From contig CP014771.1 of NCBI GenBank assembly GCA_001596155.1, positions 2,108,001 through 2,172,000 of the forward strand: a stretch of 64,000 nt of DNA, written 5' to 3'. The notes below the pieces were generated by a model that was given only the letters and a program-made list of their open reading frames with translations, was not told the DNA's origin and did no database searches. This stretch comes from Hymenobacter psoromatis (GTDB lineage Bacteria > Bacteroidota > Bacteroidia > Cytophagales > Hymenobacteraceae). Made by a program: the position numbers and the translations under genes. Every line of letters starts with the position of its first letter. Position 1 is the stretch's first letter. Positions 17,857 through 26,090 of this stretch are shown piece after piece.

Positions 17857-19098
17857 CTACACCACTTCTTCGGGGGAAGCCACGGCTTCGGCCTGGGCAG
17901 CCAGGGCGGCCTCGGCGACGCTGGCCGAATGGGCGGGGGTAGGGCGCACCACCAGCAGCAAATAGGCGATGGCCAGCAGCACGCTGGCCAGGCTCAGGGC
18001 ATGCACGTAGGGTAGGCGGCCGGGTTGGTTATCAAAAATCCAGCCCGCCAGCACGGCCCCCAGCCCGATGCCCACTTCCAGGGCAATATACATGGTGGCC
18101 ACGCCCCTACCCCTCCGCTCCGGGTCGCTCAGGTCAATGGTCCAGGCGTAGAGCGTGGGCGAGTTCAGCCCCGTGCCGAGGCCAAATATTACCGCTCCCA
18201 GCAAAAAAACCGGCACCGACGGCGACCACACCAGCACCGCCAGCCCCCCGGCCAGGATGCCCGCCGACCAGCGCAGCACCGGCACCCGCCCGTGGGTGTC
18301 GCTGGCCTTGCCCAGCCCCAGCCGCACCGCCAGCGAGGCCACCGTGTAGCAGATGTAAAACAGCCCTTTAGTGGAGCCCGTGAGGCCCAGCAGCCGGCTC
18401 TGGTCGGGTATCACGGTGAGCACCGCGCCAAAGGGAAACAGGCACAGCAGCGTCACCAGCGCCGGGCTCAGCACCCGCGGCTCCAGAATTTCATCCAGCT
18501 TGAGCTTTAATAAGGAGAAGCTGAACTTGCGCCGCTGGGCGGGGGGTAGGGTTTCGGTGAGCGTGCCCTGCACCAGCACCGAGAGCAGCGCCGCCGCGCT
18601 CGACAGGTAAAACATGGTGTTCAGGGAGAACGCCGTGGCCACCCACGAGCCCAGGGCCGGGCCGGCGGCCATGCCCAGGCTGCCCGTCACGCCGAGCAGG
18701 CCCATCGCCTCGCCGCGCTTCGCCATCGGCACGATGTCGGCCACGAACGCCGCCGTGGCCGTGGGCTTGAAGCCGGTGCTGAAGCCGTGCAGCAGCCGCA
18801 GCAGCAAAAACCCGCTCACCGTGAGCGCCCAGGGGTAGAAAAACCCGCAGATGAAGCACACCAGCGAGCCAAACACCATCACCGGGATGCGCCCCACCGT
18901 GTCGGCGAGCTTGCCCGAAAATGGCCGCGAAATAGCCGCCGTGAGCGTAAACAGCGCGATAATGAAGCCCTTGTACTCGCCCCCGCCCAAGTCGGCCAGG
19001 TGCTGCGGCAACTCAGGCAGCAGCAGATTAAAGGACAAAAAAAACAAGAACGACGACAGGCACATCAGCCAGAAGCCGCGGGAGTAGGAACCCAGCAT
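17857..19098 (-). CDS. MFS transporter
   Basis: 413 aa from ATG 19098 (MLGSYSRGFWLMCLSSFLFF). Twelve hydrophobic segments are expected; the MFS loop 2-3 motif appears as GKLADTVGRIPVMVFG and its second-half counterpart as GKASDTHGRVPVLRWS. RLLHGFSTGFKPTATAAFVA matches the helix-4/5 region of drug or sugar efflux members. An in-frame upstream start at 19224 would add 42 Arg-rich residues that overlap a set of phased repeats, so I prefer the shorter form. The substrate is unknown. The C-terminal tail is Ala/Glu-rich. Confidence 0.88.
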   Translation of the reverse strand: MLGSYSRGFWLMCLSSFLFFLSFNLLLPELPQHLADLGGGEYKGFIIALFTLTAAISRPFSGKLADTVGRIPVMVFGSLVCFICGFFYPWALTVSGFLLLRLLHGFSTGFKPTATAAFVADIVPMAKRGEAMGLLGVTGSLGMAAGPALGSWVATAFSLNTMFYLSSAAALLSVLVQGTLTETLPPAQRRKFSFSLLKLKLDEILEPRVLSPALVTLLCLFPFGAVLTVIPDQSRLLGLTGSTKGLFYICYTVASLAVRLGLGKASDTHGRVPVLRWSAGILAGGLAVLVWSPSVPVFLLGAVIFGLGTGLNSPTLYAWTIDLSDPERRGRGVATMYIALEVGIGLGAVLAGWIFDNQPGRLPYVHALSLASVLLAIAYLLLVVRPTPAHSASVAEAALAAQAEAVASPEEVV

Positions 19099-19209
19099 AA
19101 GTGGGCGCAAAGGTCGGGCAAAAGCTGGAGGATTTACCCGTAGTAGCGTAGTTGCCGCCAGAAGCAGGGTAGCAGGTGTCAGACGGACAGCTCTTTCAGT
19201 CGTTCGCCT

Positions 19210-19268
19210 GACTTTTCGAGCCATGCATACGACTTTTTAAGTCATGCGCGTCACTCTTTGAGTCAATT
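19210..19268. promoter_or_regulatory. Three GACTTTT-AGTC repeats at exact 21-bp period
   Basis: Related units start at 19210 (GACTTTTCGAG), 19231 (GACTTTTTAAGTCATG) and 19252 (CACTCTTTGAGTCA), each 21 bp apart, two helical turns. The second is a near-perfect palindrome. Such phasing is typical of operators bound cooperatively on one DNA face. The position, 110-170 bases before the MFS start, suggests control of the transporter. Confidence 0.45.
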
Positions 19269-19316
19269 TTATCCTATTTCATCTAATTCACATCCTAATG
19301 CAAATTGTTTGCCTGC

Positions 19317-19355
19317 CTGTTCAACTCGTTCGCAGACCTGTTCATTTAGTTCGCG
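19317..19355. promoter_or_regulatory. Two ctgttcaN6gttcgc-like direct repeats at 22-bp period
   Basis: CTGTTCAACTCGTTCGC (19317-19333) and CTGTTCATTTAGTTCGC (19339-19355) share 13 of 17 bases at 22-bp spacing. They lie between the 21-bp repeats and the 19552 gene and may be a second operator. Confidence 0.35.
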
Positions 19356-19551
19356 TTCTGGTTTGGATTGGTTTCATCCTAGTCCAGGCGTCCGTTGCCG
19401 GTCATAGTAGTAGCAAAACAGCTTTTCCGCCAGTCAGGGGGCTTTTTCATGAAAATCAAGCCACTAAATGAAGAACTGGTGTGGTAATTTCCCCGCCGGG
19501 TATGCATCTTTGCGAATTGCTTTTCTGCTCCATTTTACTACTTACCCGCCC

Positions 19552-20283
19552 ATGAACCGCAGCCAGAACGCCCGCCTCAAACGCCACCAGAAATACAATC
19601 AGGTCCTCCTGGAAGCCACCGCCGAAATCGCCACCGTGCCCGCCTTCGCCGACCTCGTAGCCACCTACCAGCAGGAGTTGGCCCGGCTGCTGCCCGCCTT
19701 GGGCAGCCAGCAGCGCCAAACCTCCGCCGGAGCCACCGAAATCAAAGACGACCTAAGTGCCGCCCTCATCCCCGGCGTAGTGCGTTGCGCCAGCGCCCTG
19801 CTGCTGCTGTTCAAAAAAGAAGGCGACCTCGAAGCCGCCCGGAGCCTGCACATTCACCGCTCCGATTACAGCCGCCTCAGCGGCCCGGCCCTCGCCGCCG
19901 AAGCCGCCGACGTGCTCCGGCTCGCCCGCCAGCGCCTCCCCGACCTCCAGCCCTACGCCATCACCGCCGCGGACCTAACCACGCTGGAAACCGCCGCCGC
20001 CGCGTTTGCCGCCGCCCTACCCGCCCCCAAGCTCAGCATCGAGCAGCGCAAAATCAGCGGCCTCACCTTCCGCAACGCCCTCAAAGCCACCGACGACTTC
20101 CTCACCGAAGAGCTGCAAGCCGGCACCGAGCTGCTGGCCGACGCCCACCCCCTGCTCTACGCCCGCCTCAAAGAAGCCCGCCGCATCGACGATGCCAGCT
20201 ATGGCAAGAGCGCGGCCGCCAAGCTGCGGCGCGAGGAAAAGCAAGCGTTGGGTAAGGACGGGGCCGCGCCGACGGGGGGGTAG
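19552..20283 (+). CDS. Protein of unknown function, mostly alpha-helical
   Basis: 243 aa from ATG 19552 (MNRSQNARLKRHQKYNQVLL). The protein is Ala/Leu-rich and mainly helical, with a basic N-terminus, no signal peptide, and a charged end (SAAAKLRREEKQALGKDG). Motifs such as SIEQRKISGLTFRNALKATD and RSLHIHRSDYSRLSG do not match a family I know. It is transcribed away from the MFS gene and followed by a strong terminator at 20305, so it is probably monocistronic. Upstream starts extend into A+T-rich non-coding DNA. Confidence 0.7.
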   Translation: MNRSQNARLKRHQKYNQVLLEATAEIATVPAFADLVATYQQELARLLPALGSQQRQTSAGATEIKDDLSAALIPGVVRCASALLLLFKKEGDLEAARSLHIHRSDYSRLSGPALAAEAADVLRLARQRLPDLQPYAITAADLTTLETAAAAFAAALPAPKLSIEQRKISGLTFRNALKATDDFLTEELQAGTELLADAHPLLYARLKEARRIDDASYGKSAAAKLRREEKQALGKDGAAPTGG

Positions 20284-20304
20284 GCGGTAAGTAGGTTATA
20301 ATGG

Positions 20305-20343
20305 AAGCAGCTCCGGCCGCTAGTGCGGCTGGGGCTGCTTTTA
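20305..20343 (+). terminator. Rho-independent terminator
   Basis: An imperfect stem AAGCAGC-CC-GGCCGC / GCGGCT-GG-GCTGCTT with a short loop and a TTTT tail, 22 bases after the unknown gene. Confidence 0.88.
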
Positions 20344-20381
20344 TGGTCAGAATATATTATGAATTTTGAAGGTACTAGCAC

Positions 20382-20389
20382 TAGCTTTG
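20382..20389 (+). promoter_or_regulatory. Putative -7 box (TAGCTTTG) of the DUF262-RelA/SpoT operon
   Basis: An exact TAnnTTTG match 55 bases before ATG 20445. No TTTG lies at the ideal -33 spacing; one occurs 13 bases upstream. Confidence 0.45.
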
Positions 20390-20444
20390 CGAAGCACCAC
20401 TTAAAATTGCTTCTCTCTTCCTAAGCACTTTTTAACACTCTTTT

Positions 20445-21470
20445 ATGAAGCGGCAACCCACCACGCAACAAGTAAGCTGGTTTCTAGACTTAGATAGAAA
20501 TAAGCAGCTAGATTTGAACCCGCCCTACCAACGGAAAAGCGTGTGGACTCCTAAGGATAAGAAGTTTTTTATTGATACCGTCCTAAAAAACTATCCCGCA
20601 CCACCCGTTTTTATTCATAGGACGATTGACGACAATGGTATTCCCACCTACCACGTTGTTGACGGAAAACAGCGATTGGAAGCAATATTAGCATTTGCTA
20701 AAAATAAGCTAGCCTTGGCAAAGGATTTTGGCGATACCAATGTCGATGGTAAAAAGTTTAACGATATTGATATTGTTTATAAAAGAAAATTTTGGGACTA
20801 TATTCTAGTAGTAGATTTCCTAGAAGAGGTAGACGGTACTAGCATTGACCAAGTGTTTGATAGAGTTAATAGAAATTCTAGAAATCTTCAACAGCAAGAA
20901 TTAAGGCATGCGCGCTATAATGGCTGGTTTATTAGTGAAGCAGAAAGATTTAGCGAGGATAAGTTTTGGTATGACATAAGAGTGAGTACCAAAGCTAAAG
21001 AGAAGCGTATGAAAAGTACGCAACTTATCAGTGAGTTGATGTCTGTTGTAATTGATAAGAAATATGTAGGCTTTAATCAGGATTACTTGGATGAAATTTA
21101 CGCCACGTATGATGACTTGGAGGAAACGTCACCAGATTTTGATGAAGAGGAGTACAATGATAAACGGGATACTATTGTAGCTAACCTGAAAGCAATGGAG
21201 GCTGCGAACGGATGTGTAAGCACCTATTCTAGAACGGCTAATAACCTATACACATTATGGTCTGTTCTAGCGCTGACACCCAATCTGCCTGATGCAGTAG
21301 AATTAGCTACAAGATACCAAAATTTTATGGAGAAAGTGCAGCAGTACCAAGAAGGAGACTCTAATGCAGAGAAATCCGTGGAAATATATGCGCAGGAATC
21401 CAAAGGCGCAAGCACGGATTATCAGCATCGGCATGAGCGTTTCACAGCCCTTCAAGGCGTGCTGTTATGA
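20445..21470 (+). CDS. DUF262 (GmrS-like) protein, probable defence component
   Basis: 341 aa. The DUF262 hallmarks are all present: PPYQRKSVW (28-34 region), VVDGKQRLEAIL (DGKQRL at 73-78) and FDRVNRNSRNLQQQELRHA (138-156). DUF262 is the nucleotide-binding, ParB/sulfiredoxin-like half of GmrSD-type enzymes that restrict modified phage DNA. Here no DUF1524 HNH nuclease domain follows; instead the stop codon overlaps the start of a RelA/SpoT-fold gene, which may be the effector. The gene is clearly A+T-rich compared with its surroundings, suggesting recent transfer. The C-terminal half (residues 200-341) is helical and acidic (DDLEETSPDFDEEEYNDKRD). Confidence 0.85.
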   Translation: MKRQPTTQQVSWFLDLDRNKQLDLNPPYQRKSVWTPKDKKFFIDTVLKNYPAPPVFIHRTIDDNGIPTYHVVDGKQRLEAILAFAKNKLALAKDFGDTNVDGKKFNDIDIVYKRKFWDYILVVDFLEEVDGTSIDQVFDRVNRNSRNLQQQELRHARYNGWFISEAERFSEDKFWYDIRVSTKAKEKRMKSTQLISELMSVVIDKKYVGFNQDYLDEIYATYDDLEETSPDFDEEEYNDKRDTIVANLKAMEAANGCVSTYSRTANNLYTLWSVLALTPNLPDAVELATRYQNFMEKVQQYQEGDSNAEKSVEIYAQESKGASTDYQHRHERFTALQGVLL

Positions 21471-22468
21471 TGAAAATAATGAAATCTGTTTCCGACTTAT
21501 ACGAGGAGCAATATCCGCTCCTCCAGCAGTTAAGGAAACAGGTAGATTCGATATTTCTTGCTAAGAAGCATGATACTTGGCATTACTTCAGCCGAATCAA
21601 AGAGAAAGAAAGCTTTGCTCTTAAATTAGAAACTGGTAGAGTACCTATAGCTAATGCCTTAGAAGATTTCTTTGCATGCACATTGGTAGTTGAAAATTCA
21701 TCAAAATTCACTGAGGCTAGAACATTAATTGAGCAGTATTTTGACATACAATATCAACGGCCTAAAAAAGATTATTTTACTCACAAGGCACCGGATGCCT
21801 TTCCGTTTGACGATATTCGATTGTATGTGAGCTTTAAACAGGTACCATATACGCCCGAAACCCCAGTGGACACTACTGTATTCGAGGTGCAAGTAAAGTC
21901 TTTTTTGCAGCACGCTTGGTCTATTGCCACGCACGACTTGATTTACAAGTCGGATGCCATTAGTTGGTCAAGAGAGCGAGTAGCATTTCAAGTAAAAGCT
22001 ATGCTAGAGCAGGCGGAAGTAGCTATTAGCTCTGCTGAGCATTTAGCTACTATGCCAGAACTGAATAAAACCAATCAGGATTTCGATGACCTGCGTAAGG
22101 TTTTGACTTTTATTACTTCAGTTTTTAGTAAGGACGACCTACCCCGCAACACATTGTTACTGGCTAGAAATACCAATGAATTACTTAAAAGTTTGAAACT
22201 AACAGTTGAAGATTTGCAGCAGATGTTAGAAGCAGAAAATGCTACTGGTAATGGTACACAGACGCGCAATCTATCTCCATATACTATCCTTATTCAATCT
22301 CTTATTAATCAATCATCATCGAAACTGCAAGATTATCTAACGGGTAAAGGATGGGGGAAATTTAAAGTATTCATTCCTCAGGAGGTGGATTTAAAAGGCT
22401 GGAAAAGTGTACAGGGCAGAGCAGTAATATTCAAATTGCAGAAGTTCACTAATGACGTTCAGCAATAA
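21467..22468 (+). CDS. RelA/SpoT-fold nucleotidyltransferase-like protein
   Basis: 333 aa, overlapping the DUF262 gene by ATGA. The N-terminal 165 residues follow the RelA/SpoT synthetase pattern: SRIKEKESFALKLETG (43-57, the R-x-K-x-x-x-S strand), ALEDFFACTLVVEN (64-77, with the Asp position), FPFDDIRLYVSF (113-123) and FEVQVKSFLQHAWSIATHD (139-157, with the Glu and Gln of the acceptor site). The usual YRSLH motif is replaced. Residues 170-333 are helical and unassigned. Short RelA/SpoT proteins can make alarmones or, as toxSAS effectors, toxic nucleotides or modified tRNA. The pairing with DUF262 suggests a phage-triggered effector. The gene is A+T-rich and followed by a bidirectional terminator. 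Confidence 0.8.
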   Translation: MMKIMKSVSDLYEEQYPLLQQLRKQVDSIFLAKKHDTWHYFSRIKEKESFALKLETGRVPIANALEDFFACTLVVENSSKFTEARTLIEQYFDIQYQRPKKDYFTHKAPDAFPFDDIRLYVSFKQVPYTPETPVDTTVFEVQVKSFLQHAWSIATHDLIYKSDAISWSRERVAFQVKAMLEQAEVAISSAEHLATMPELNKTNQDFDDLRKVLTFITSVFSKDDLPRNTLLLARNTNELLKSLKLTVEDLQQMLEAENATGNGTQTRNLSPYTILIQSLINQSSSKLQDYLTGKGWGKFKVFIPQEVDLKGWKSVQGRAVIFKLQKFTNDVQQ

Positions 22469-22484
22469 CACCAGATAGTATTGC

Positions 22485-22520
22485 AAAAAGGCCCCTACTA
22501 GAGCTAGCAGGGGCCTTTTA
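22485..22520. terminator. Bidirectional terminator
   Basis: AAAAAGGCCCCT-ACTAGAGCTAGC-AGGGGCCTTTTA: a strong stem with A- and T-tracts on either side, between the convergent RelA/SpoT and methylase genes. Confidence 0.9.
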
Positions 22521-22538
22521 CTTGCTTAAAATCTGTTG

Positions 22539-23867
22539 TCAAACAGTGATGGGCCACCAGGGTATAGCCTGAATGGAACTGACAGTAAGATGCCGGCAAC
22601 AAATACGTGCGTTGAGCCACTGATTTGTTGCCGGGTATCGTAAGCACGCCAGTAGAGTTTCACACTCAGCTAAGGTGCCGTTATTAGGAGTAAGCACTAG
22701 AAGATGATTCTCCACCGCCACTTGCTCAAGCTGCTCTTGATGAGTTGTGATGATGGTGCCTATAGCTCGTTCCAAATCTCTTGCTCGTGAATTGCGACGA
22801 ACTACTACGAAAGGTGGAGTAAACGTAACGCCTAAAAACTGCCGTCGAGATTGGCCAGCTACTAGGGTCGCCCAAGGCTTCACATTGTGTACATCTAAGT
22901 AAGGATAATCCTGGCCTTCCTTTGGGTCTCGGTGTGGTACTACCCGGCCAACACTAACTTGAAAGAGATTGCCAATTGTTTTGGTTATTTCAGCAGGGGG
23001 CGTATTATCAACCCACATGACTGGCTGTTCAAGTAGGTGTCCGCCTGCGGTCAGTGTTAGCCTAAATACATCCACCTTCGTGTTATCGTCGAACTGACCA
23101 AGGAGTTCAATAGCTTCTATAGATGCTAAATGCTGGATGTGTCGGCGCCACTTGGCGTAGTTGGACCCCGAACGTAGCACATCGGGCAGAATGGCCCGGA
23201 TAATACTGGTAGGTTCTGCCTCTGTAAGGCACTTACTTACGAAAAGAGCTGCTTGCGAAGTTTTGCTGGTGGCCCACTTGCACCACCTTGGTGCCGGTTC
23301 GCGGTTAAATGGTGGATTGAGAAGATAGAATCCAACTTTAGGCCAGTTTACTTGCAAACTATTCGCTACAACAATATAAGGAAAGGATTTTTCTAGTTTC
23401 GGGGCTTGGCAGTTGAAAAATTCTGGTTTAGCTTCGGTTAAGCCGCGCAAGGTAGCCAGTAGCATCAGGCGGGCGCGGGTAGCCCGCACAAACTCAGCGT
23501 GGATGTCCATACCGTACAACCGCTCACTCCAGTCGGCAATTGTTTCGATAAGTGTAGGAGCTAGGAGAAAGCGACGGGCAGTAGCAAGCAGTAAATTACC
23601 GCCCCCACATGAGGGGTCGAAGACAGTGATAGTAGCTAAAGAATCGGCGGGAATGGAGGCTACCAGCTCATTAGACATATCCTCGCCCGTAAAGAAAGCA
23701 CCTGCCTCTTGTAGGTCTGATGGCTTTACGAGTTCGCGCAGAGTCTTGGATAGTTCCCCGTTGAGCGCGTGGGTAACCTCAAGGGTGTATCTAGCAATCT
23801 GCTGAACAACGGGAAGTTGTACAGCTAGGCTTTCTAAGCGCGCAATATAGGGCTCAATAATCTGCAT
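22539..23867 (-). CDS. N6-adenine DNA methyltransferase (type I/II-like, Eco57I/HsdM fold)
   Basis: 442 aa. Methylase motif I is FDPSCGGGNLLLATARR (about 83-99), preceded by GAFFTGEDMSNELV like the G-x-F-x-TP segment of HsdM-type enzymes; the catalytic motif IV is LNPPFN (about 183-188). The C-terminal part (residues 290-440) with VGRVVPHRDPKEGQDYPYLD and FTPPFVVVRRNSRARD resembles a target-recognition region. It transfers methyl from S-adenosylmethionine to adenine N6. No restriction subunit lies next to it in this window, so it may be a solitary methylase, part of a BREX/DISARM-like remnant, or a partner of the convergent DUF262-RelA/SpoT pair. Its composition is intermediate between the island and the chromosome. 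Confidence 0.88.
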   Translation of the reverse strand: MQIIEPYIARLESLAVQLPVVQQIARYTLEVTHALNGELSKTLRELVKPSDLQEAGAFFTGEDMSNELVASIPADSLATITVFDPSCGGGNLLLATARRFLLAPTLIETIADWSERLYGMDIHAEFVRATRARLMLLATLRGLTEAKPEFFNCQAPKLEKSFPYIVVANSLQVNWPKVGFYLLNPPFNREPAPRWCKWATSKTSQAALFVSKCLTEAEPTSIIRAILPDVLRSGSNYAKWRRHIQHLASIEAIELLGQFDDNTKVDVFRLTLTAGGHLLEQPVMWVDNTPPAEITKTIGNLFQVSVGRVVPHRDPKEGQDYPYLDVHNVKPWATLVAGQSRRQFLGVTFTPPFVVVRRNSRARDLERAIGTIITTHQEQLEQVAVENHLLVLTPNNGTLAECETLLACLRYPATNQWLNARICCRHLTVSSIQAIPWWPITV

Positions 23868-23927
23868 AATAGCAAGTAATATTTACTGCTAACGGAGTAG
23901 AAACATAAAAGGCAGTAACAGGTCAGC

Positions 23928-24041
23928 TTAGTAGTGCAAAGCTAACGCCTCATAGGCAGGAATACTAGGCAAATTAGCCCAGTGAGTTGTAGCGCTCGTG
24001 TTATCACAGTGACGCAAGGCTACCGCTCCAATTTTATTCAC
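23928..24041 (-). CDS. Possible small ORF upstream of the methylase
   Basis: A GTG-started frame of 37 aa (MNKIGAVALRHCDNTSATTH, then WANLPSIPAYEALALHY) on the methylase strand, ending 60 bases before the methylase start. Its codon use looks coding-like, but length and the lack of an ATG make it uncertain. It could be a decayed C-terminal fragment. Confidence 0.25.
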   Translation of the reverse strand: MNKIGAVALRHCDNTSATTHWANLPSIPAYEALALHY

Positions 24042-24101
24042 CAAACTGCCAAAAAGTCCCCTACCCCCACCCCGGCCCCAAATGTGCCCTGAGCCGGGCC
24101 T

Positions 24102-25991
24102 ATGAGTTTCCTATCTGATTTATTTCAAAGCATTTCCGCGAAGAACCCCCGCGGTGGGCACGGCCCCGAAAAGCCCGCCGTGAGCGTGCGCGAGCGGGTG
24201 TCGGCGCTGCGCAACCTGCCGGCTTTTTTGCGGCTGATTTGGCAGACTTCGCCGGCTCTCACGATGGGCAACATCGGGCTGCGGCTAATCCGGGCGGCCC
24301 TACCCCTGGCCATGCTCTACGTGGGCCGGCTCATCATTGATGATATCGTGCAGCTGACCAAATTGCCGGCCGCTGCCCGCGCCCTACCCCCCGTGTTTGG
24401 GCTGGTGGCGCTGGAATTCGGCCTCGTGCTGCTGGCCGACGCGCTGGGCCGCGCCGTGGCCCTGCTCGATTCGCTGCTCGGCGATTTGTTTGCCAATGCT
24501 TCGTCGGTGCGCCTCATGCGCCACGCCGCCGAATTGGACTTGGACCAGTTTGAGGACAGTAACTTTTACGACAAGCTGGAGCGCGCCCGCCGCCAGACGC
24601 TTTCGCGCTCGGTGCTCATGAGCCAGGTGCTGGCGCAGGGCCAGGATGCCGTGACGCTGGTGCTGCTGGCCGCCGGGCTGGTGGCGTTTCAGCCGTGGCT
24701 GCTGGGGCTGCTGCTGCTGGCCGTGGTGCCCGCCTTCCTGGGCGAAAGCCATTTCAACGAGCGCAGCTACTCGCTCTCGCACTCCTGGACGCCCGAGCGC
24801 CGCGAGCTGGACTACCTGCGCCAGACCGGGGCCAGCGACGAAACAGCGAAAGAGGTCAAAATCTTCGGCTTATCCGATTTTCTGATTGACCGCTTCGCTA
24901 CCCTCTCCGATACCTTTTACGCGCAGAATAAGTCGTTATCATTGCGTCGCGCCGGCTGGGGCACCGTGTTTGCGGCGGTGGGCGCGGCGGGCTACTACGG
25001 GGCCTACCTCTACATTATTCAGCAGGCCGTGGCGGGGGCCATTTCCATTGGGCAGCTCACGTTTCTGGCCGGCTCGTTTGCCCGGCTGCGGGGCTTGCTC
25101 GAAGGCATCCTGAGCCGCTTCAGCCAGGTGGCCGACGGGGCGCTGTACTTGCAGGATTTCTTTGATTTTTTCCAGATTCAGCCGCGTATCGTGCGGCCGG
25201 CCCTGGGTCAGGCGGTGCGGCCGTTCCCGCGGCCCATCCGGCAGGGCTTCACATTTGAGGACGTGGGCTTTAAGTACAAGAATGCCGAGAAGTGGGCGCT
25301 GCGCCACCTGAGCTTCGAGCTACAAGCCGGCGAAAAGCTGGCGCTGGTGGGCGAAAACGGGGCCGGCAAAACCACGCTCGTCAAGCTGCTGGCCCGCCTC
25401 TACGACCCCAGCGAGGGCCGCATTCTGCTCGACGGCCACGACCTGCGCGAGTACGACCCGGCCGAGCTGCGCCAGGAAATCGGGGTTATTTTCCAGGATT
25501 TCGTGCGCTTCCAGCTGCCGGCCGGCCAGAACCTGGCCGTGGGCCGCATTGAGGAGCGCCAGAACCAGTCCCGCATCGAGCAGGCCGCCGGCCAGAGCCT
25601 GGCCGATACCGTCATTACCAAGCTGCCCCTGGGCTACGACCAAATGATTGGCCGCCGCTTCAACGGCGGCGTGGACCTGAGCGGCGGCGAGTGGCAGAAA
25701 ATCGCCCTGGGCCGCGCCTACATGCGCGAGGCGCAGCTGCTCATCCTCGACGAGCCCACCGCCGCCCTCGACGCCCGCGCCGAGTACGAAGTCTTCCAGC
25801 GCTTCAAGGAGCTGACGCAGGGCAAAACCGCCGTGCTCATCTCCCACCGCTTCAGCACCGTGCGCATGGCCGACCGCATCCTGGTGGTCGAGAACGGCCG
25901 CGTGCAGGAAATCGGCTCCCACGAGGAGCTGCTGGCCAAGGACGGGCGCTACGCGGAGCTATTCGCGTTGCAGGCGGCGGGGTATCGGTAG
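24102..25991 (+). CDS. ABC transporter, fused permease and ATPase (exporter type)
   Basis: 629 aa. The N-terminal half (about 40-340) has the six-helix exporter membrane domain, including LVLLAAGLVAFQPWLLGLLLLA and a coupling region KEVKIFGLSDFLIDRF. The ATPase half starts at FTFEDVGFKYKN: Walker A GENGAGKTTL, Q-loop VIFQDFVRF, signature LSGGEWQKIALGRA, Walker B LLILDEPTAALD and H-loop ISHRFSTV, all intact. It works as a homodimer or heterodimer in the inner membrane; the substrate cannot be predicted. No second half-transporter is adjacent. A CTACCCC-rich stretch precedes the ATG. Confidence 0.95.
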   Translation: MSFLSDLFQSISAKNPRGGHGPEKPAVSVRERVSALRNLPAFLRLIWQTSPALTMGNIGLRLIRAALPLAMLYVGRLIIDDIVQLTKLPAAARALPPVFGLVALEFGLVLLADALGRAVALLDSLLGDLFANASSVRLMRHAAELDLDQFEDSNFYDKLERARRQTLSRSVLMSQVLAQGQDAVTLVLLAAGLVAFQPWLLGLLLLAVVPAFLGESHFNERSYSLSHSWTPERRELDYLRQTGASDETAKEVKIFGLSDFLIDRFATLSDTFYAQNKSLSLRRAGWGTVFAAVGAAGYYGAYLYIIQQAVAGAISIGQLTFLAGSFARLRGLLEGILSRFSQVADGALYLQDFFDFFQIQPRIVRPALGQAVRPFPRPIRQGFTFEDVGFKYKNAEKWALRHLSFELQAGEKLALVGENGAGKTTLVKLLARLYDPSEGRILLDGHDLREYDPAELRQEIGVIFQDFVRFQLPAGQNLAVGRIEERQNQSRIEQAAGQSLADTVITKLPLGYDQMIGRRFNGGVDLSGGEWQKIALGRAYMREAQLLILDEPTAALDARAEYEVFQRFKELTQGKTAVLISHRFSTVRMADRILVVENGRVQEIGSHEELLAKDGRYAELFALQAAGYR

Positions 25992-26090
25992 GGGCTTGCA
26001 TAAATCAAGGCAGACCTTATCTTGTGAATGCTAAACCAACAGTAACCGGCTTGCGGTGAATGAGCAGCTTTTTAAAAAAATAGACAAATT

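Larger units (their letters stand above)
19099..19551. other. Divergent regulatory region between the MFS gene and the 19552 gene
   Basis: About 450 bases with no separate gene. It contains two sets of helically phased direct repeats (listed below) and is less G+C-rich than its flanks. It should hold the promoters of both divergent genes. Confidence 0.6.
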
